A stretch of 64,000 nucleotides of DNA from Papio anubis (Eukaryota > Chordata > Mammalia > Primates > Cercopithecidae). The translations under genes and the position numbers were made by a program. Each line of letters opens with the position of its first letter. Position 1 is the stretch's first letter. Where the stretch lies: contig NC_044986.1 of the NCBI RefSeq assembly GCF_008728515.1, positions 60,005,159 through 60,069,158 on the forward strand, written 5' to 3'. The notes under the pieces are model-generated. The model did not search any database, was not told the DNA's origin, and saw nothing but the letters and a program-made list of their open reading frames with translations. This document shows, one piece after another, positions 45,674 to 56,799 of this stretch.

Positions 45674-48600
45674 ATGGCAGGAGTAAGTCCTTATTTATCA
45701 GTAATAACACTGAATGCAAATGACCTAAACTTTCCAATCAAAAGACACAGAATGAATGAATGAAAATAACAAGACGTATTCATTTGTTGCCGACTAGAAA
45801 CACACTTCAGCCATAAAGATACAAATAAACTGAAAATAAAGGGATGGAAAAAGATATTTCATGCCAATGAAAACAAAAAAAGAGCAGGAGTAGCTATACT
45901 TGTATCAGACAAAATGGATTTCAAGACAAAAACTGTCAGAAGAGACAAATAAGGTCACTATATAATGATAAAGGGCTCAATTTAGCAAGAAGAGTTTCAA
46001 ATATATATGCACCCAACAAAGGAGCACCAGATATATAAAGCAGTTGCAAATATATATGCAGCCAACACTTAAGCATCCAGATATATAAAGTGAATATTAT
46101 CAGAGCTAAAGAGAGAGACCCCAAATATAATAATAGCTGGAGACTTCAACACCCCACTTTAAGCACTGAGCATTTCTTCTTGACAAAATCAACAAAAAAA
46201 TTAGACTTAATATGCACTATAGACCACATGGACCTAATAAACATTCACAGACTATTTCATCCAACAGCTGCAGAATACACATTTTTTTTTTCCTCAGCAC
46301 ATGGATCTTTCTCAAGGATAGACCATATGTTACAAACTTTTAGCCAGACTAAACAAGAAAAAGCGAGAAGACTCAAGTAAATAAAAACAGAGATGGAAAA
46401 GGAGACATTACAACTGAAACTGCAGACATTCAAAGGATCATTAGTGGCTACTATGAGCAACTGTAGACCCATAAGTTGGGAAATTTAGAAGAAATAGATA
46501 AATTCCTAGACATATACAACTTACCAACATTGAACCATGAAGAAATCCAAAACCTGAACAGACCAATAAGTTATGAGATTGAAGCTGTAATAAAAAGTTT
46601 TCCAGACCTGGCGCAGTGGCTCATGCCTGTAATCCCAGCACTTTGGGAGGCTGAGACCGGCGGATCACGAGGTCGGGAGAGCGAGACCGTCTGGGCTAAC
46701 ACAGTGAAACCCCATCTATACTAAAAATACAAAAAAAAAAAAAAAAAAAAAAAATGTTTTCCAGTAAAGAAAAGCCTGAACCCAATGGCTTCACTGCTGG
46801 ATTCTATCAAACACTGAAGAAAAACTAATTCAAATCCTACTCAAACTATTCCAAAAACTAGAAGAGGAGGGAATATTTCCAAACTCATTCTATGAGGCCA
46901 GTATTACCCTAATACCCAAACCAGAAAAAGACACATAAAAAGAAGAAAACTGTAGGTCGATATCACTAATGAATATTGATGCAAAATTCCTCAATAAAAT
47001 ACTAACCAAATTCAAATTCAGTAACATTAAAAAGGTTATTCATCATAACCAAGTGAGGTTTATTCGAAGGGTGCAATGATGATTCAATTTGTGCAGCTCA
47101 ATTGTATGATACATCATATCAGTTGATCAGATCAATTCTATGATAGATTATGTAAACAGAATGAAGGACAAAAACAATATGACCATTTCAGTTGATGCTG
47201 AAAAAGCATTTGGTAAAATTCACCATCTCTTCATGATAAAAACCCTCAAAAAACTGGGTATGAAAGGAACATACATACCTCAACGTAATGAAAGCCATAT
47301 ACAACAGACCATAGCTAGTATCATTCTGAGTGGAGAAAAACAGAAAGCCTTTTCTGTAAGATCTAGAAGAGGACAAGGATTTCCACTTTTATTTACAATA
47401 GCTACAAATAAAATAAAATTCCTAGGAATTAACTTTAACCAAAGAAGTGAAAATTCTTTACATTAAAACCCATCTTCTATGCGAGAAATAGAAGACACAA
47501 AAATTGAAAGATATTTCATGTTCATGGATTGGAAGAATCAGGATTATAAAAATGTCCATACTACCCACAGCGATCTACAGATTTAATGTAATCCGTGTCA
47601 AAATACCACTGACATTCTTCCCAGAAATAGAAAAAAAAATCCTGAAATTTATATGGAACCACTAAAGGCTTCGCATAGTCAAAGCTATTTTAAGCAAAAA
47701 GAGCGAAACTGGAGAGATATATTAGCTGGCTTCAAATTATACTACAGAACTACAGTAACCAAAACAGCATGGTACTGGCATAAAAACAAACACATAGATC
47801 AATGGAACAGGATAGAGAACCCAGAGATAAATCCATACATCTACACTAAAAACATTTTTGACAAAGGTGTCAAGAACATACATTGGGGAAAGGATAGTTT
47901 CTTCAATAAATGATTCTGGGAAAACTGGATATCCATATGCATAAGAATGAAACTAGACCCCTATCTCTCACCATACACAAAAATCAAATCAAAATGAATT
48001 AAAGTCTTAAATCTAAGACCTCAAACTGTGAAACTACTACAAGAAAACATTGAGGAAACTTTCCAGGACATTGGTCTGGGCAAAGATTTCTGGAGTAATA
48101 CCCCACAAGCACAGACGATCAAAGAAAAACTGGACAAATGGGGTCACATCAAGTTAAAAAGCTTCTGCAAAGCAGAAGAAATAATCAACAAACTGAAGAG
48201 ACAACACAGAATGGGAGAAAATATTTGCACACTACTCATCTGACAAAGGATTAATAACCAGAATATATAAGGAGCTCAAACAAGTCTGTAAGAAAAAATA
48301 TAATAATCAATAAAAATAATGGGTAAAAGATCTGAATAGACATGTCTCAAAAGAAGACACACAAATAGCAAATAGGTATATGGAAAGGTGCTCAATATCA
48401 TTGATCATCAGATAAATGTAAATAAAAGCCTACAATGAGATATTTCTCATCCCAGTTAAAAGGGCTGATATCTGAAAGTCAGGCAATAACAAATGCTGGT
48501 GAAGATGTGGAGAAAAGGGAACCTTTGTACACCGTTGCTGAGAATGTAAATTAGTACAATCACCGTGGAGAGCAGTTTAGAGGTTACTCAAAAAACTAAA

Positions 48601-48900
48601 AATAGAGCTACCTGATGATCCAGCAATCCCACTTCTAGGTAGATACTCAAAAGAAAGAAAATCAGTATATTGAAGAGATATCTGCACTCCCATGTTTATT
48701 GCAGTACTATTAACAAGAGCCCACATTGGGAAGCAACCTGTGTCCATCAACAGATGAATGGATAAAGAAAATGTAGTATGTATGTACTATCCAGCCATAA
48801 AAAATAATAAGATCCTGTCATTTGCAATTACATGGATGGAACTGGAGGTCATTATGTTAAGTGAAATAAGCCCAGCACAGAAAGACAAGCTTCACATGTT
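45674..48900 (+). pseudogene. L1 ORF2 remnant lacking the RT catalytic block
   Basis: Starts at the expected ATG (45674), followed by endonuclease sequence ('gggatggaaaaagatatttc', 'aaaaagagcaggagtagc'), the linker and then RT. In the 47140-47466 frame the protein passes directly from RGQGFPLLF to TIATNKIKFLGI. Comparison with the L1 order shows that about 300 bp, including the FADD catalytic motif, has been deleted near 47389. The downstream C-terminal part (47653-48243, TAWYWHKNKHIDQWNRIENPEINP) is recognisable but frameshifted. Confidence 0.86.
46606..46755 (+). mobile_element. AluY left monomer with its own A-tail and TSD
   Basis: Only the left arm ('tggcgcagtggctcatgcc' to 'atctatactaaaaatac') is present, then A24. 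'ggatcacgaggtc' is AluY-type, so this is not an ancient free monomer. The 9-bp TSD gttttccag at 46597-46605 and 46756-46764 shows it inserted in this short form, inside the older L1 ORF2. Confidence 0.92.
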
Positions 48901-49066
48901 CTCAATTATTTGTGGGAGCTGAAAATTATAACAATTGAACTCATGGAGATAGATAGTAGAAGGATGGTTACCAGAGGCTGGGAAGGGTAATAGGGGATTG
49001 GGGCGGGGGGTGGGTAATAGGGAGGGTTAATGAGTACAAAAAATAGAGAGAATAAATAAGATCTAC

Positions 49067-51158
49067 ATATAGAATCATGTCATCTGCAAACAGAGACAGT
49101 TTGACTTTCTGTCTTCCTATTTGAATACCCTTTATTTTCTTCTCTTGCCTTGCTGCCCTGGCCAGAACTTCCAATATTTTGTTGGATAGGAGGGGTGAGA
49201 AAGGGCATCCTTGTCTTGTACCGGTTTTCAAAGGGAATGCTTCCAGATTTTGCCCATTCAATATGATATTGGCTGTGGGTTTGCATAAATAGCTCTTATT
49301 ATTTTGAGGTATGTTCCATCAATACCTAGTTTATTGAGAGTTTTTACCCTGAAGGGATGTTAAATGATGATATTTCTGCATCTATTGAGATAATCATGTG
49401 GTTTTTGTCTTTGGTTTTGTTTATGTGATGGATTATATTTATTGCTTTGCATATGTTGAACCAGCCTTGTATCCCAAGGATGAGGCCAACTTGATCGTGG
49501 TGGATAAGTTTTTTGATGTGCTGCCAGATTCAGTTTGCCAGTATTTTATTGAGGGTTTTCACACAAACGTTCATCAGGGATACTGGCCTGAAATTTTCTT
49601 TTCTTGTTGTGTCTCTTCCTAGTCTTGGTATCAGGATGATGCTGGCTTCATAAAATGAGTTAGGGAGGAGTCCTTCCTTTTCAATTGTTTGGAATAGTTT
49701 CAGAAGGAATGGTACCTGCTCCTCTTTGTATTTCTGGTAGAATTCAGCTGTGAATCTGTCTGGTCTTGGGCATTTTTTTGTTTGGTAGGTTATTGATTAC
49801 TGCCTCAATTTCAGAACTCATTATTGGTCTATTTAGGGATTCAACTTCTTCCTGGTTTAGTCTTGACAGGGTGTATGCATCCAGGAATTTATCCATTTCT
49901 TCTAGATTTTCTAGTTTATTTGTGTAGAGATCTTGATAGTATTCTCTGATGGTATTTCTGTGGGGTCAGTGGTGATATCCCATTTATCATTTTTTTATTG
50001 TGTCTATTTGATTCTTCTCTCTCTTCTTTATTAGTGTAGCTAGTGGTCCCTTTTGTTAATTTTTTTCAAAAAAGCCAGCTCCTGGATTCATTGATTTTTT
50101 TGGAGGGTTTTTTTTTGTGTCTCTGTCTCCTTCAATGCTGCTCTGACCTTAGTTGTTTCTTGTCTTATGCTAGCTTTTGGATTAGTTTGCTCTTGCTTCT
50201 CTAGCTCTTTTAATTGTGATGTTGATTTGAGATCTTTCTAGCTTTCTTATGTGAACATTTAGTGCTATAAATTTCCCTCTAAATACTACTTTAGTTGTGT
50301 CCCAGAGATTCTGGTACATTTTCTCTTTGTTCTAATTGGTTTCAAATAACTATTTCTGCCTTAATTTTATTATTCACCCAGGAGTTATTCAGGAGCAGGT
50401 TGTTCAATTTCCTTGAAATATGTGGTTTGAGTGAGTTTTTTAATCCTGAGCTGTAATTTGATTGCACTGTAGTCTAAGAGACTGTAATGATTTAAGTTAT
50501 TTTGCATTTGCTGAGGAGTGTTTTACTTCCAACTATGTGGTCGATTTTAGAATAAGTGCCATGTGGCAATGAAGAGAATGTATATTCTGTTGATTTGGGG
50601 TAGAGAGTTCTGTAGACATCTACTAGGTCCACTTGATCCAGAGCTGAGTTCAAGTCCTGAACATCCTTGTTAATTTTCTGTCTCGTTCACTTGTCTAATA
50701 CTGACAGTGGGATGTTAAAGTGTCCCATTATTATTATGTGGGAGTCTAAGTCTCTTTGTGGGTCTCTAAGAACTTGTTTTATAAATCTGGTGCTCCTGTA
50801 TTGGGTGCATATATATTTAGAATAGTTAGTGCTTCTTGTTGGATTGATTCCTTTACCATTATTTAATACCCTCCTTAGTCCTTTTGATCTTTGTTGGTTT
50901 AAAGTCTGTTTTGTCAGACACTAGGATTGCAGCCCCGGCTTTTTTTTTTTTTTGCTTTCCATTTGCTTGGTAAATTTTCCTCCATCCCTTTATTTTGAGC
51001 CTATGTGTGTCTTTGCACATAAGATGGGTCTCCTGACTACAGCACATTGATGGGTCTTGACTCCTTATCCAACTTGCCAGTCTGTGACTTTTAATTGGGG
51101 CATTTAGCCCATTTACATTTAAGGTTAGTATTGTTATGTGTTAATTTGATCCTGTCAT
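49067..51158 (-). pseudogene. L1 ORF2, N-terminal half only
   Basis: Endonuclease part near 50859-51047 (CCSQETHLMCKDTHRLKIKGW, AAILVSDKTDFKPTKIKR) down to the RT core at 49067-49261 (KTGTRQGCPFSPLLSNK, SLFADDMILY). The FADD residues are intact, but the sequence ends two codons later at the junction with the other L1. Numerous stops lie between. Confidence 0.88.
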
Positions 51159-52116
51159 CATGCTGCCGTTTGGTTATTTTGCACACTAGTTGATGCAGTT
51201 TCTTAGTAGTGGCATTGGTCTTTGTATTTTGGTGTGTTTTTTGCAGTGGCTGGTACCAGTTTTTCCTTTCCATATTTAACCCTTCTTTTGGGAGTTCTTG
51301 GGGAGCAAGCCTGGTGGTAACAAAATCCCTCAGCATTTGCTTGTCTGGAAAGGAATTTATTTCTCCTTCACTTACAAAGCTTAGTTTGGCTGGATATGAA
51401 ATTCTGGGTTGGAAATTATTTTCTTTAAGAATAGTAAATATTGGCCCCCAATCTCCTCTGGCTTGTAGAGTTTCTACTGAGAGGTCCATTGTTAGTCTGA
51501 TGGGCTTCCCTTTGTAGGAGACCTGGCCTTTCTCTATGGCTTCCCTTAACAGTTTTTCCTTCATTTTGACCTTGGAAAATCTGATGATTGTGCGTGTTGT
51601 GGTTGATCTTTTTGTTGAGTATCTCAATGGTGTTCTCTGTATTTCCTGAATTTGCATGTTGGCCTGTCTTGCTAGGTTGGAAAGTTCTCCTGAATAATAT
51701 CCTGAAGTGTGTTTTCCAGCTTGTTTCCATTCTCCTCGTCTCCTTCTGGTACTCCAGTCAATCATAGGTTTGGTGTTTCCATGAAGTCCTGGGATGCTTT
51801 GTTCATTCCTTTTCATTATTTCTTCTCTATTCTTGTCTGCATGTCTTATTTCAGTAAGGTGGTCTTCAAACTCTGATATCCTTTCTTCTGCTCGGTCAAT
51901 TTGGCTGTTGATACTTGTGTATGCTTCATGAAGTTCTCGTGCTGTGTTTTTCAGCTCCATCAGGTTGTTTATGCTTCATCAAGTCGTTTATGTTCCTCTC
52001 TAACCTAGTTATTCAAGTTAGGTTAGCAATTCTTCTAACCTTTTATCAAGGTTCTTAGCTTCTTTGCATTGAGATAGAACATGCTCCTTTAGCTCATTGT
52101 AGTTTTTATTACCCAT
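51091..52116 (-). pseudogene. L1 ORF1 remnant, long open piece with bypassed stop
   Basis: The expected start (MGNKNYNEL...) is at 52116. An open frame of 289 codons covers 51091-51960: coiled-coil end (EERISEFEDHLTEIRH), RRM-type region (QIQEIQRTPLRYSTK) and C-terminal domain (PRISYPAKLSFVSEGEINSF). Near 51220 a small length change removes the normal stop after the C-terminal domain, and the frame runs about 45 codons through the inter-ORF spacer past the ORF2 start. The middle (KHTSGYYSGELSNL) is also frame-altered. Not expected to be functional. Confidence 0.88.
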
Positions 52117-53196
52117 CTTCTGAGGCCTACTTCTGTCAATTTGTCCATCTGATTCTCTGTCCAATTCTGTGCCCTTAATGGAGGGATGTTGCGATCATTT
52201 GGAGGAGAAGAGGCACTCTGGTCTTTCGAGTTTTCTGCATCTTTTCATTGATTCTCATCTTCATGGGTTTATCTAGTTTCAGTCTTTGAGGCTGCTGACC
52301 CTTGGATGGGGTTTTTGTGGAGGCCTTTTTGTTGTTGTTGTTGATGCTGTTGTTGTTGCTTTCTGCTTGTTTATTTTTCTTTCAATAGTCAGGTTCCTCT
52401 TCTGTAGGACTGTTGCAGTTTGCTAGGGGTTCACTTCAGGCCCTATTCATCTGATTTGCTCCTGTGCCTGGAGATGTCACTCAAGGAGGCTAGAGAGCTG
52501 CAAAGATGGGTGCCTCCTCCTCCTTCTGGGACCTTTGACCTTGAGGGTCACCAACCTGATGCCAGTTGCATCGTTCCTGTATAGGGTGTCTGACAACACA
52601 AGTGTCTCACCCAATTGGGTGGCATGGGGAGCAGGACCCATTTAACGAAGCACTTTGTCCCTCGATGTTTTACTCAGGGGAAATCCACTTATCTGGGCTG
52701 CCCAGATTCCTCAGAACTATCAGGAGGAGAGCTCAAACTGCTGAGACAGCAGGTGGCCACAGCTGGTACTGGTTGCCCCTTCCCCCAGGAGTTTGGTAGG
52801 CTTAAGCTGATTCTAGCTGAAAGGGTATAAGAATCTGCACATTCTGTGGTTGGGATGCTAGACCCCAGTGGCGTGGGTTCATGAGCAGAATCTTCCAGTC
52901 TGTGGGTTGCACAGTTCTGTGGAAAAAGCATAGTTTCCTTGACTGGGTAGTGTGCTCACTCACCACCTCCCTTGGCTAGGGGGAGGAGGTTCCCCTTCCC
53001 TGTGTGGCTCTCAAGTGGGCCATATACCACACTGCTCTTTCTTCTCTCTGTGGGTCACACCAGACTTCTAGTCAATTTTGATGAGAGAACCTAGATACCT
53101 TGGTTGCCGGTGAAGGATTCACACACTTATTATGTGTGTTTTATGGGAGCCTCTGATTGCTACTGCTTCTAGTTGGCCATCTTGGCCCTGCCCCCA

Positions 53197-53530
53197 AAAA
53201 TTTCACCTTTAAAGCTTCCCATTACTCTTGACTATTAGTGAATCTGTGACTCTTTGATCACAGTTAATTGCTTTGAAATTTGCCTTCATAAAGTCTAGGG
53301 AAACAGTCCAACTTGGGTTGTAGATTCATGAGACCTTGGTGTAATTTCCAGGAGACTAACAAACCTAAAATGGATCTGTCAGTCTGTAGAAGGAATAAAT
53401 ATGATTTGCCCATCTAGATAACTCTCTCTCTCTCCCTCTCTCTCTCTCTTACTCTAGCTTTTTTTTGTTTCTCTCTCATTCTCTCTTACCATCTGTTAAA
53501 AAATACGTAGGGGCTTCTGTGATTAGTAAT
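53197..53530. other. Unassigned sequence with (TC)n repeat
   Basis: Contains a TC-rich tract at 53421-53450. No gene recognised. Confidence 0.5.
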
Positions 53531-53531
53531 T

Positions 53532-54223
53532 GATATGGTTTGGCTGTGTCCCCACCCAAATCTCATCTCGAATTGTATTCCCCATCACCCCCACGTGTCT
53601 AGGGCGAGACCTGGTAGGAGGAGATTGGATCATGGGGGTGGTTTCCTCCATGCTGCTCTTGTGGTACTGTTCTCATGAGATCTGATGGTTTTACAAGGGG
53701 CTCTTCCCACTTCACTCCTCACACATATCTTGCTTGCTGCCATGTAAGACATGTCTCTTCCCTTTCTGCCATGGCTGTAAGACTGTTAAGTTTCCTGAGG
53801 CCTTCCTAGCCAAGTGGAACTGTGAGTCAATTAAACCTCTTTCCTTTATAAGTTACCCAGTCTCGGGTAGTATTTTTTTTTTTTTTTTTTTTTTTTTTGA
53901 GACAGAGTCTCACTCTGTCGCCCAGGCTGGAGTGCAGTGGCCCGATCTCAGCTAACCGCAAGCTCTGCCTCCCGGGTTTACGCCATTCTCCTGCCTCAGC
54001 CTCCCGAGTAGCTGGGACTACAGGCGCCCGCCACCTCGCCCGGCTAGTTTTTTGTAGTTTTTAGTAGAGACGGGGTTTCACTGTGTTAGCCAGGATGGTC
54101 TCGATCTCCTGACCTCGTGATCTGCCCCTCTCGGCCTCCCAAAGTGCTGGGATTACAGGCTTGAGCCACCGCGCCTGGCCCACTCGGGTAGTATCTTTAT
54201 AGCAGTGTGAAAATGGAGTAATG
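53532..54223 (+). mobile_element. Solo MST-type MaLR LTR split by an AluY
   Basis: Starts tgatatggtttggctgtgtcc and continues 'cacccaaatctcatctcgaattg', 'gatcatgggggtgg', 'gagatctgatggttttac', 'caattaaacctctttcctttata'. It is interrupted at 53873 and resumes at 54183 to 'ggagtaatgc'. No internal region follows. Confidence 0.93.
53874..54182 (-). mobile_element. Young AluY of Old World monkey type, antisense
   Basis: Full-length, low-divergence reverse Alu with TSD ctcgggtagtat at 53862-53873 and 54183-54194. In reverse it shows 'gggtttacgcc', 'ccacctcgcccggctagttttttgtag' and 'ggcttgagccacc', i.e. gcgtaaaccc, ctacaaaaaactagccgggcgagg and ggtggctcaagcc in sense, the cercopithecid AluY pattern. 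The tail is 28 T or so. Confidence 0.95.
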
Positions 54224-54774
54224 CTGTAACATATGCATTCATTTAAAAGCCTTGCATATCTTGTTGTGAAGGCGGCCGATGGAAATTTTTCACATAAAAA
54301 GTGAGGAGCATGCTTAAAAATCTTAGCATCCACTGGTTAAGGTTACTTGTGCTATGCTTGTAATTTCCCCTCTTTATTTAGGACTTGATCACCTTCTCCC
54401 AAAAGTACACTCACCTTCATATCATGAACTGCTTCTTGTTCAGAAGTAAGCTAAGAGTAGCTTTCATTATTTATTATATATTTGTCAATTAGATCTATGC
54501 CCAGTAGTCTGCTTCCATTGCTTCTTCTATCTCTGAGGGATTGAATTATCATTAGGGCATGTCAAAAATTTATTAGCATCTCTACTCTTATCAGATTTTA
54601 ACCTCAGACAGAAATTAGGCTAATAGTCTGTCTTTTTTTTTTTTTGCCTTCTGTGGCGTCATGTACTTTAATTGTGTTTTCCTAGCTCAAGTGTTTAAGG
54701 AACAGGACTATGCTGTTCTGTATTCCAGCTATGCTTATTTCTCTTTATACTTAGAGTTGTTACCACTTAGGAAT
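54224..54774. other. Unassigned sequence
   Basis: No gene or repeat family recognised. T13 near 54632. Confidence 0.4.
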
Positions 54775-54905
54775 TATTCATATTTTGATAGAATTATAAA
54801 ATGTTAGAAATGGGAAAATCTTAGGACTCCTTTGAGTCAACTTCTCATTTACAGACAAAGAAACTGAGGCTCAGCGATGTCATGTGACTTGCTTATAAGT
54901 CACTA
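54775..54905 (+). repeat. MIR-type SINE fragment
   Basis: 'acttctcatttacagacaaagaaactgaggctcagcgatgtcatgtgacttgctt' is the MIR/MIR3 core in sense. Confidence 0.72.
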
Positions 54906-55337
54906 TTATATTAGTGTAGTGTTTTCACCTAGACAGTGCTGACTGCTGAAAAAATAATGCTCAAGTCTCAGTGGCTTATAAGAAACACTAAAGGTTTATT
55001 ATTTACTCATATTATAGTCTATGTGTATCTTTGGGAGTGGGGTTGAGTGTGATCCATGCAGCCATTTAGGAACTCCATGATTCCACAATTTTAGAGGTTC
55101 TCAAAGACTGGATCCTCTGCATCTAGCCAGCAGACAAGGACAGAGACACTTGTTCCAATCACCTCAGATGCAAACTGACAAGTCACTTCCACTCATATGA
55201 CATTGGTGAGATTTTGCCATGTGGCTTCATCTAGATGCAAGGGACATTGGGAAGTATAGTTTAGCTGCATATCCAGTAAGGGAGAACAGACTTGGTGAAT
55301 ATCTAGTCAGAATCTGTCATACTTAATCTTTCCATGT
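54906..55337. other. Unassigned, probably old interspersed repeat
   Basis: 'agtggcttataagaaacactaaaggtttatt', 'gtcacttccactcatatgac' and 'gggaagtatagtttagctg' are phrases seen in a widespread old repeat, but I cannot name it safely. No coding potential. Confidence 0.4.
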
Positions 55338-55490
55338 AGCAGTCACTGTCAAAGTGTCATCCAGCAGCGTCACCTGAAAACTTGTTAGAAATGCAGATTT
55401 TCAGGTCCCACCTACACCCACAGAACCAGAAACTTTGGCTGATTCTGGTGATTTGGCATGCTAAAGTTTGAAAACCATTGGCATATATAT
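55338..55490 (+). mobile_element. MER3-like hAT MITE
   Basis: 'gtcaaagtgtcatccagcagcgtcacctg', 'cttgttagaaatgcagattttcaggtccc', 'gaaccagaaactttgg' and 'gctaaagtttgaaaacca' follow a MER3-type element with inverted ends. Confidence 0.65.
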
Positions 55491-55503
55491 TAAACCTAGT
55501 TCA

Positions 55504-55700
55504 GTGTTTCTCAACCCTGTCTATACACTTGAATCACCTAGGAAAACCCAAAGCAAAACAAAAGAAAACAAAATAGTCTGGACCTTGCCCCAAATAAATT
55601 AAGCCCAAGTTTCTAGAGGAGTACCCAGGCATTGGTCATTTAGAGTAAAAGTTCCTGGAATTTCTAACTGTGGTTGGGTCAGGGACTACTACCCTGGATG
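55504..55700 (+). mobile_element. Second hAT-type MITE
   Basis: 'cagtgtttctcaaccctgtctatacacttgaatcacctagg' to 'gggactactaccctg' has the ends and middle typical of MER3/MER33-like elements. Family is tentative. An A-rich insert lies at 55550-55575. Confidence 0.5.
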
Positions 55701-55744
55701 ATAAAAACTGCCATTTCTATTTCTTTTGTTGTACATTATAGCAT

Positions 55745-55900
55745 GCAGCTTATTACCTGTGTAACTTTGGATAAGTCAGTTAACCTCTCTGAAATTCTGT
55801 TTTACTCATCAATAAAATGGGATATAATGCTAGAATCTGCTTTATAGAGTTGTGAGGATTACAAGAAGTTGTGTTTATAATGTACTTATATAACAGTCAC
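55745..55900 (-). repeat. MIR SINE
   Basis: 'ttacctgtgtaactttggataagtcagttaacctctctgaaattctg', 'aataaaatgggatataatg' and 'gagttgtgaggattac' in reverse MIR order. Confidence 0.85.
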
Positions 55901-56799
55901 ATATGGCATTCATGTACAAACATTTTTTAAAAACTCTCTGTCTCTTCTTTCTAGACCCAAAATGGCCACACTCCAATTATTTCCAATTAGACCTGTTTTA
56001 AGCACATGTTACGTGGAAACAAGGGAGTGAGTTCCCTCACCTTGATATTTGCTCGGTGACGATGTTGTGTCTAATGGGCAGTTGGGCACGATGGGGGCCT
56101 GGTCATCATCTGAGAGTGACACATCTATAGTATCTGAAAAGTGTAGAGGCACTTGCCTTTGTATTTGGTTTGCTGCTGGAAAAGAAAAAAAAAATACATA
56201 TCACATGGTTGCACAGATTTTCTTTTACATGTAGTTTGCTGATAATGGTGAAATTTTAGTAGAGTCTGGATCACCTAAAAAATGTATTCAGAAAGTTCAT
56301 CCATTCACTCTGGACTTCTAGCAGCAGAGCTTAATTCTGTAGAAATTTCAAGCAAAATGGCTTATTGACAAAGCAAAATTACTAGCTCATTTGATCTTAT
56401 TTTAATGGAATTAAGATTAGATTTGGATTCTACTTCAAGTTAAGTGGTTTTGCTGGTGTATGTCTTCAAGTTTAACAAAAATATTAGATAAAATCTCATG
56501 TCTTCAAGTGAAACTCTCTTCAACTTGTGTTTGAAGTAACTGCACTTAAAAAAATGTGTTGGATGACAGTTGTGATGGATTGGACCTGGAAACAAGACAG
56601 AAATTGGTACCATATTTGATAGAAAGTAGATGAATCACATTAGGGTTAATATCCTGACAGCAAAACACTCGCATTTAAACTTCTGAATGGATATAGATGG
56701 TTCAGTCTATTCAGACATCCTGGCAAGAGTGAATTTAGGATCTTGGTAGGATGTTGGTTTGTGAGAGGCATAATTTTTCAGGAAGTAATCACAAAGCTG
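55901..56799. other. Unassigned sequence
   Basis: No gene or repeat family recognised. The 61-codon plus frame at 56049-56234 has no supporting motif. Confidence 0.4.

Larger units (their letters stand above)
44525..49066 (+). mobile_element. Older L1, 5'-truncated, joined to an opposite L1
   Basis: Sense L1 starting inside ORF1 ('gaggctaaagaaaaaat'), with the ORF1 end near 45120, a long inter-ORF spacer (45120-45670), ORF2 (45674-about 48900) and part of the 3' UTR ('ggttaccagaggctgggaag', 'aataagatctac'). The spacer and ORF sequence are L1PB/L1MA-like. It ends without A-tail or TSD at 49066, directly against L1 in the other orientation. An Alu monomer (46606-46755) and a pyrimidine microsatellite (about 45382-45440) lie inside. 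Confidence 0.9.
49067..53196 (-). mobile_element. L1 with complete 5' end but missing 3' half
   Basis: Antisense L1 comprising the 5' UTR (about 52117-53196, ending 'ttggccatcttggccctgcccc', the reverse of an L1 start), ORF1 (start 52116), inter-ORF spacer and the first half of ORF2 (start 51158). It stops just after the FADD-coding bases (49067). The RT thumb, C-terminal domain, 3' UTR and A-tail are absent, and no TSD is visible. Ordinary L1 insertions lose the 5' end, so this is a secondary deletion or a non-classical insertion. L1PA/PB-age by eye. Confidence 0.9.
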
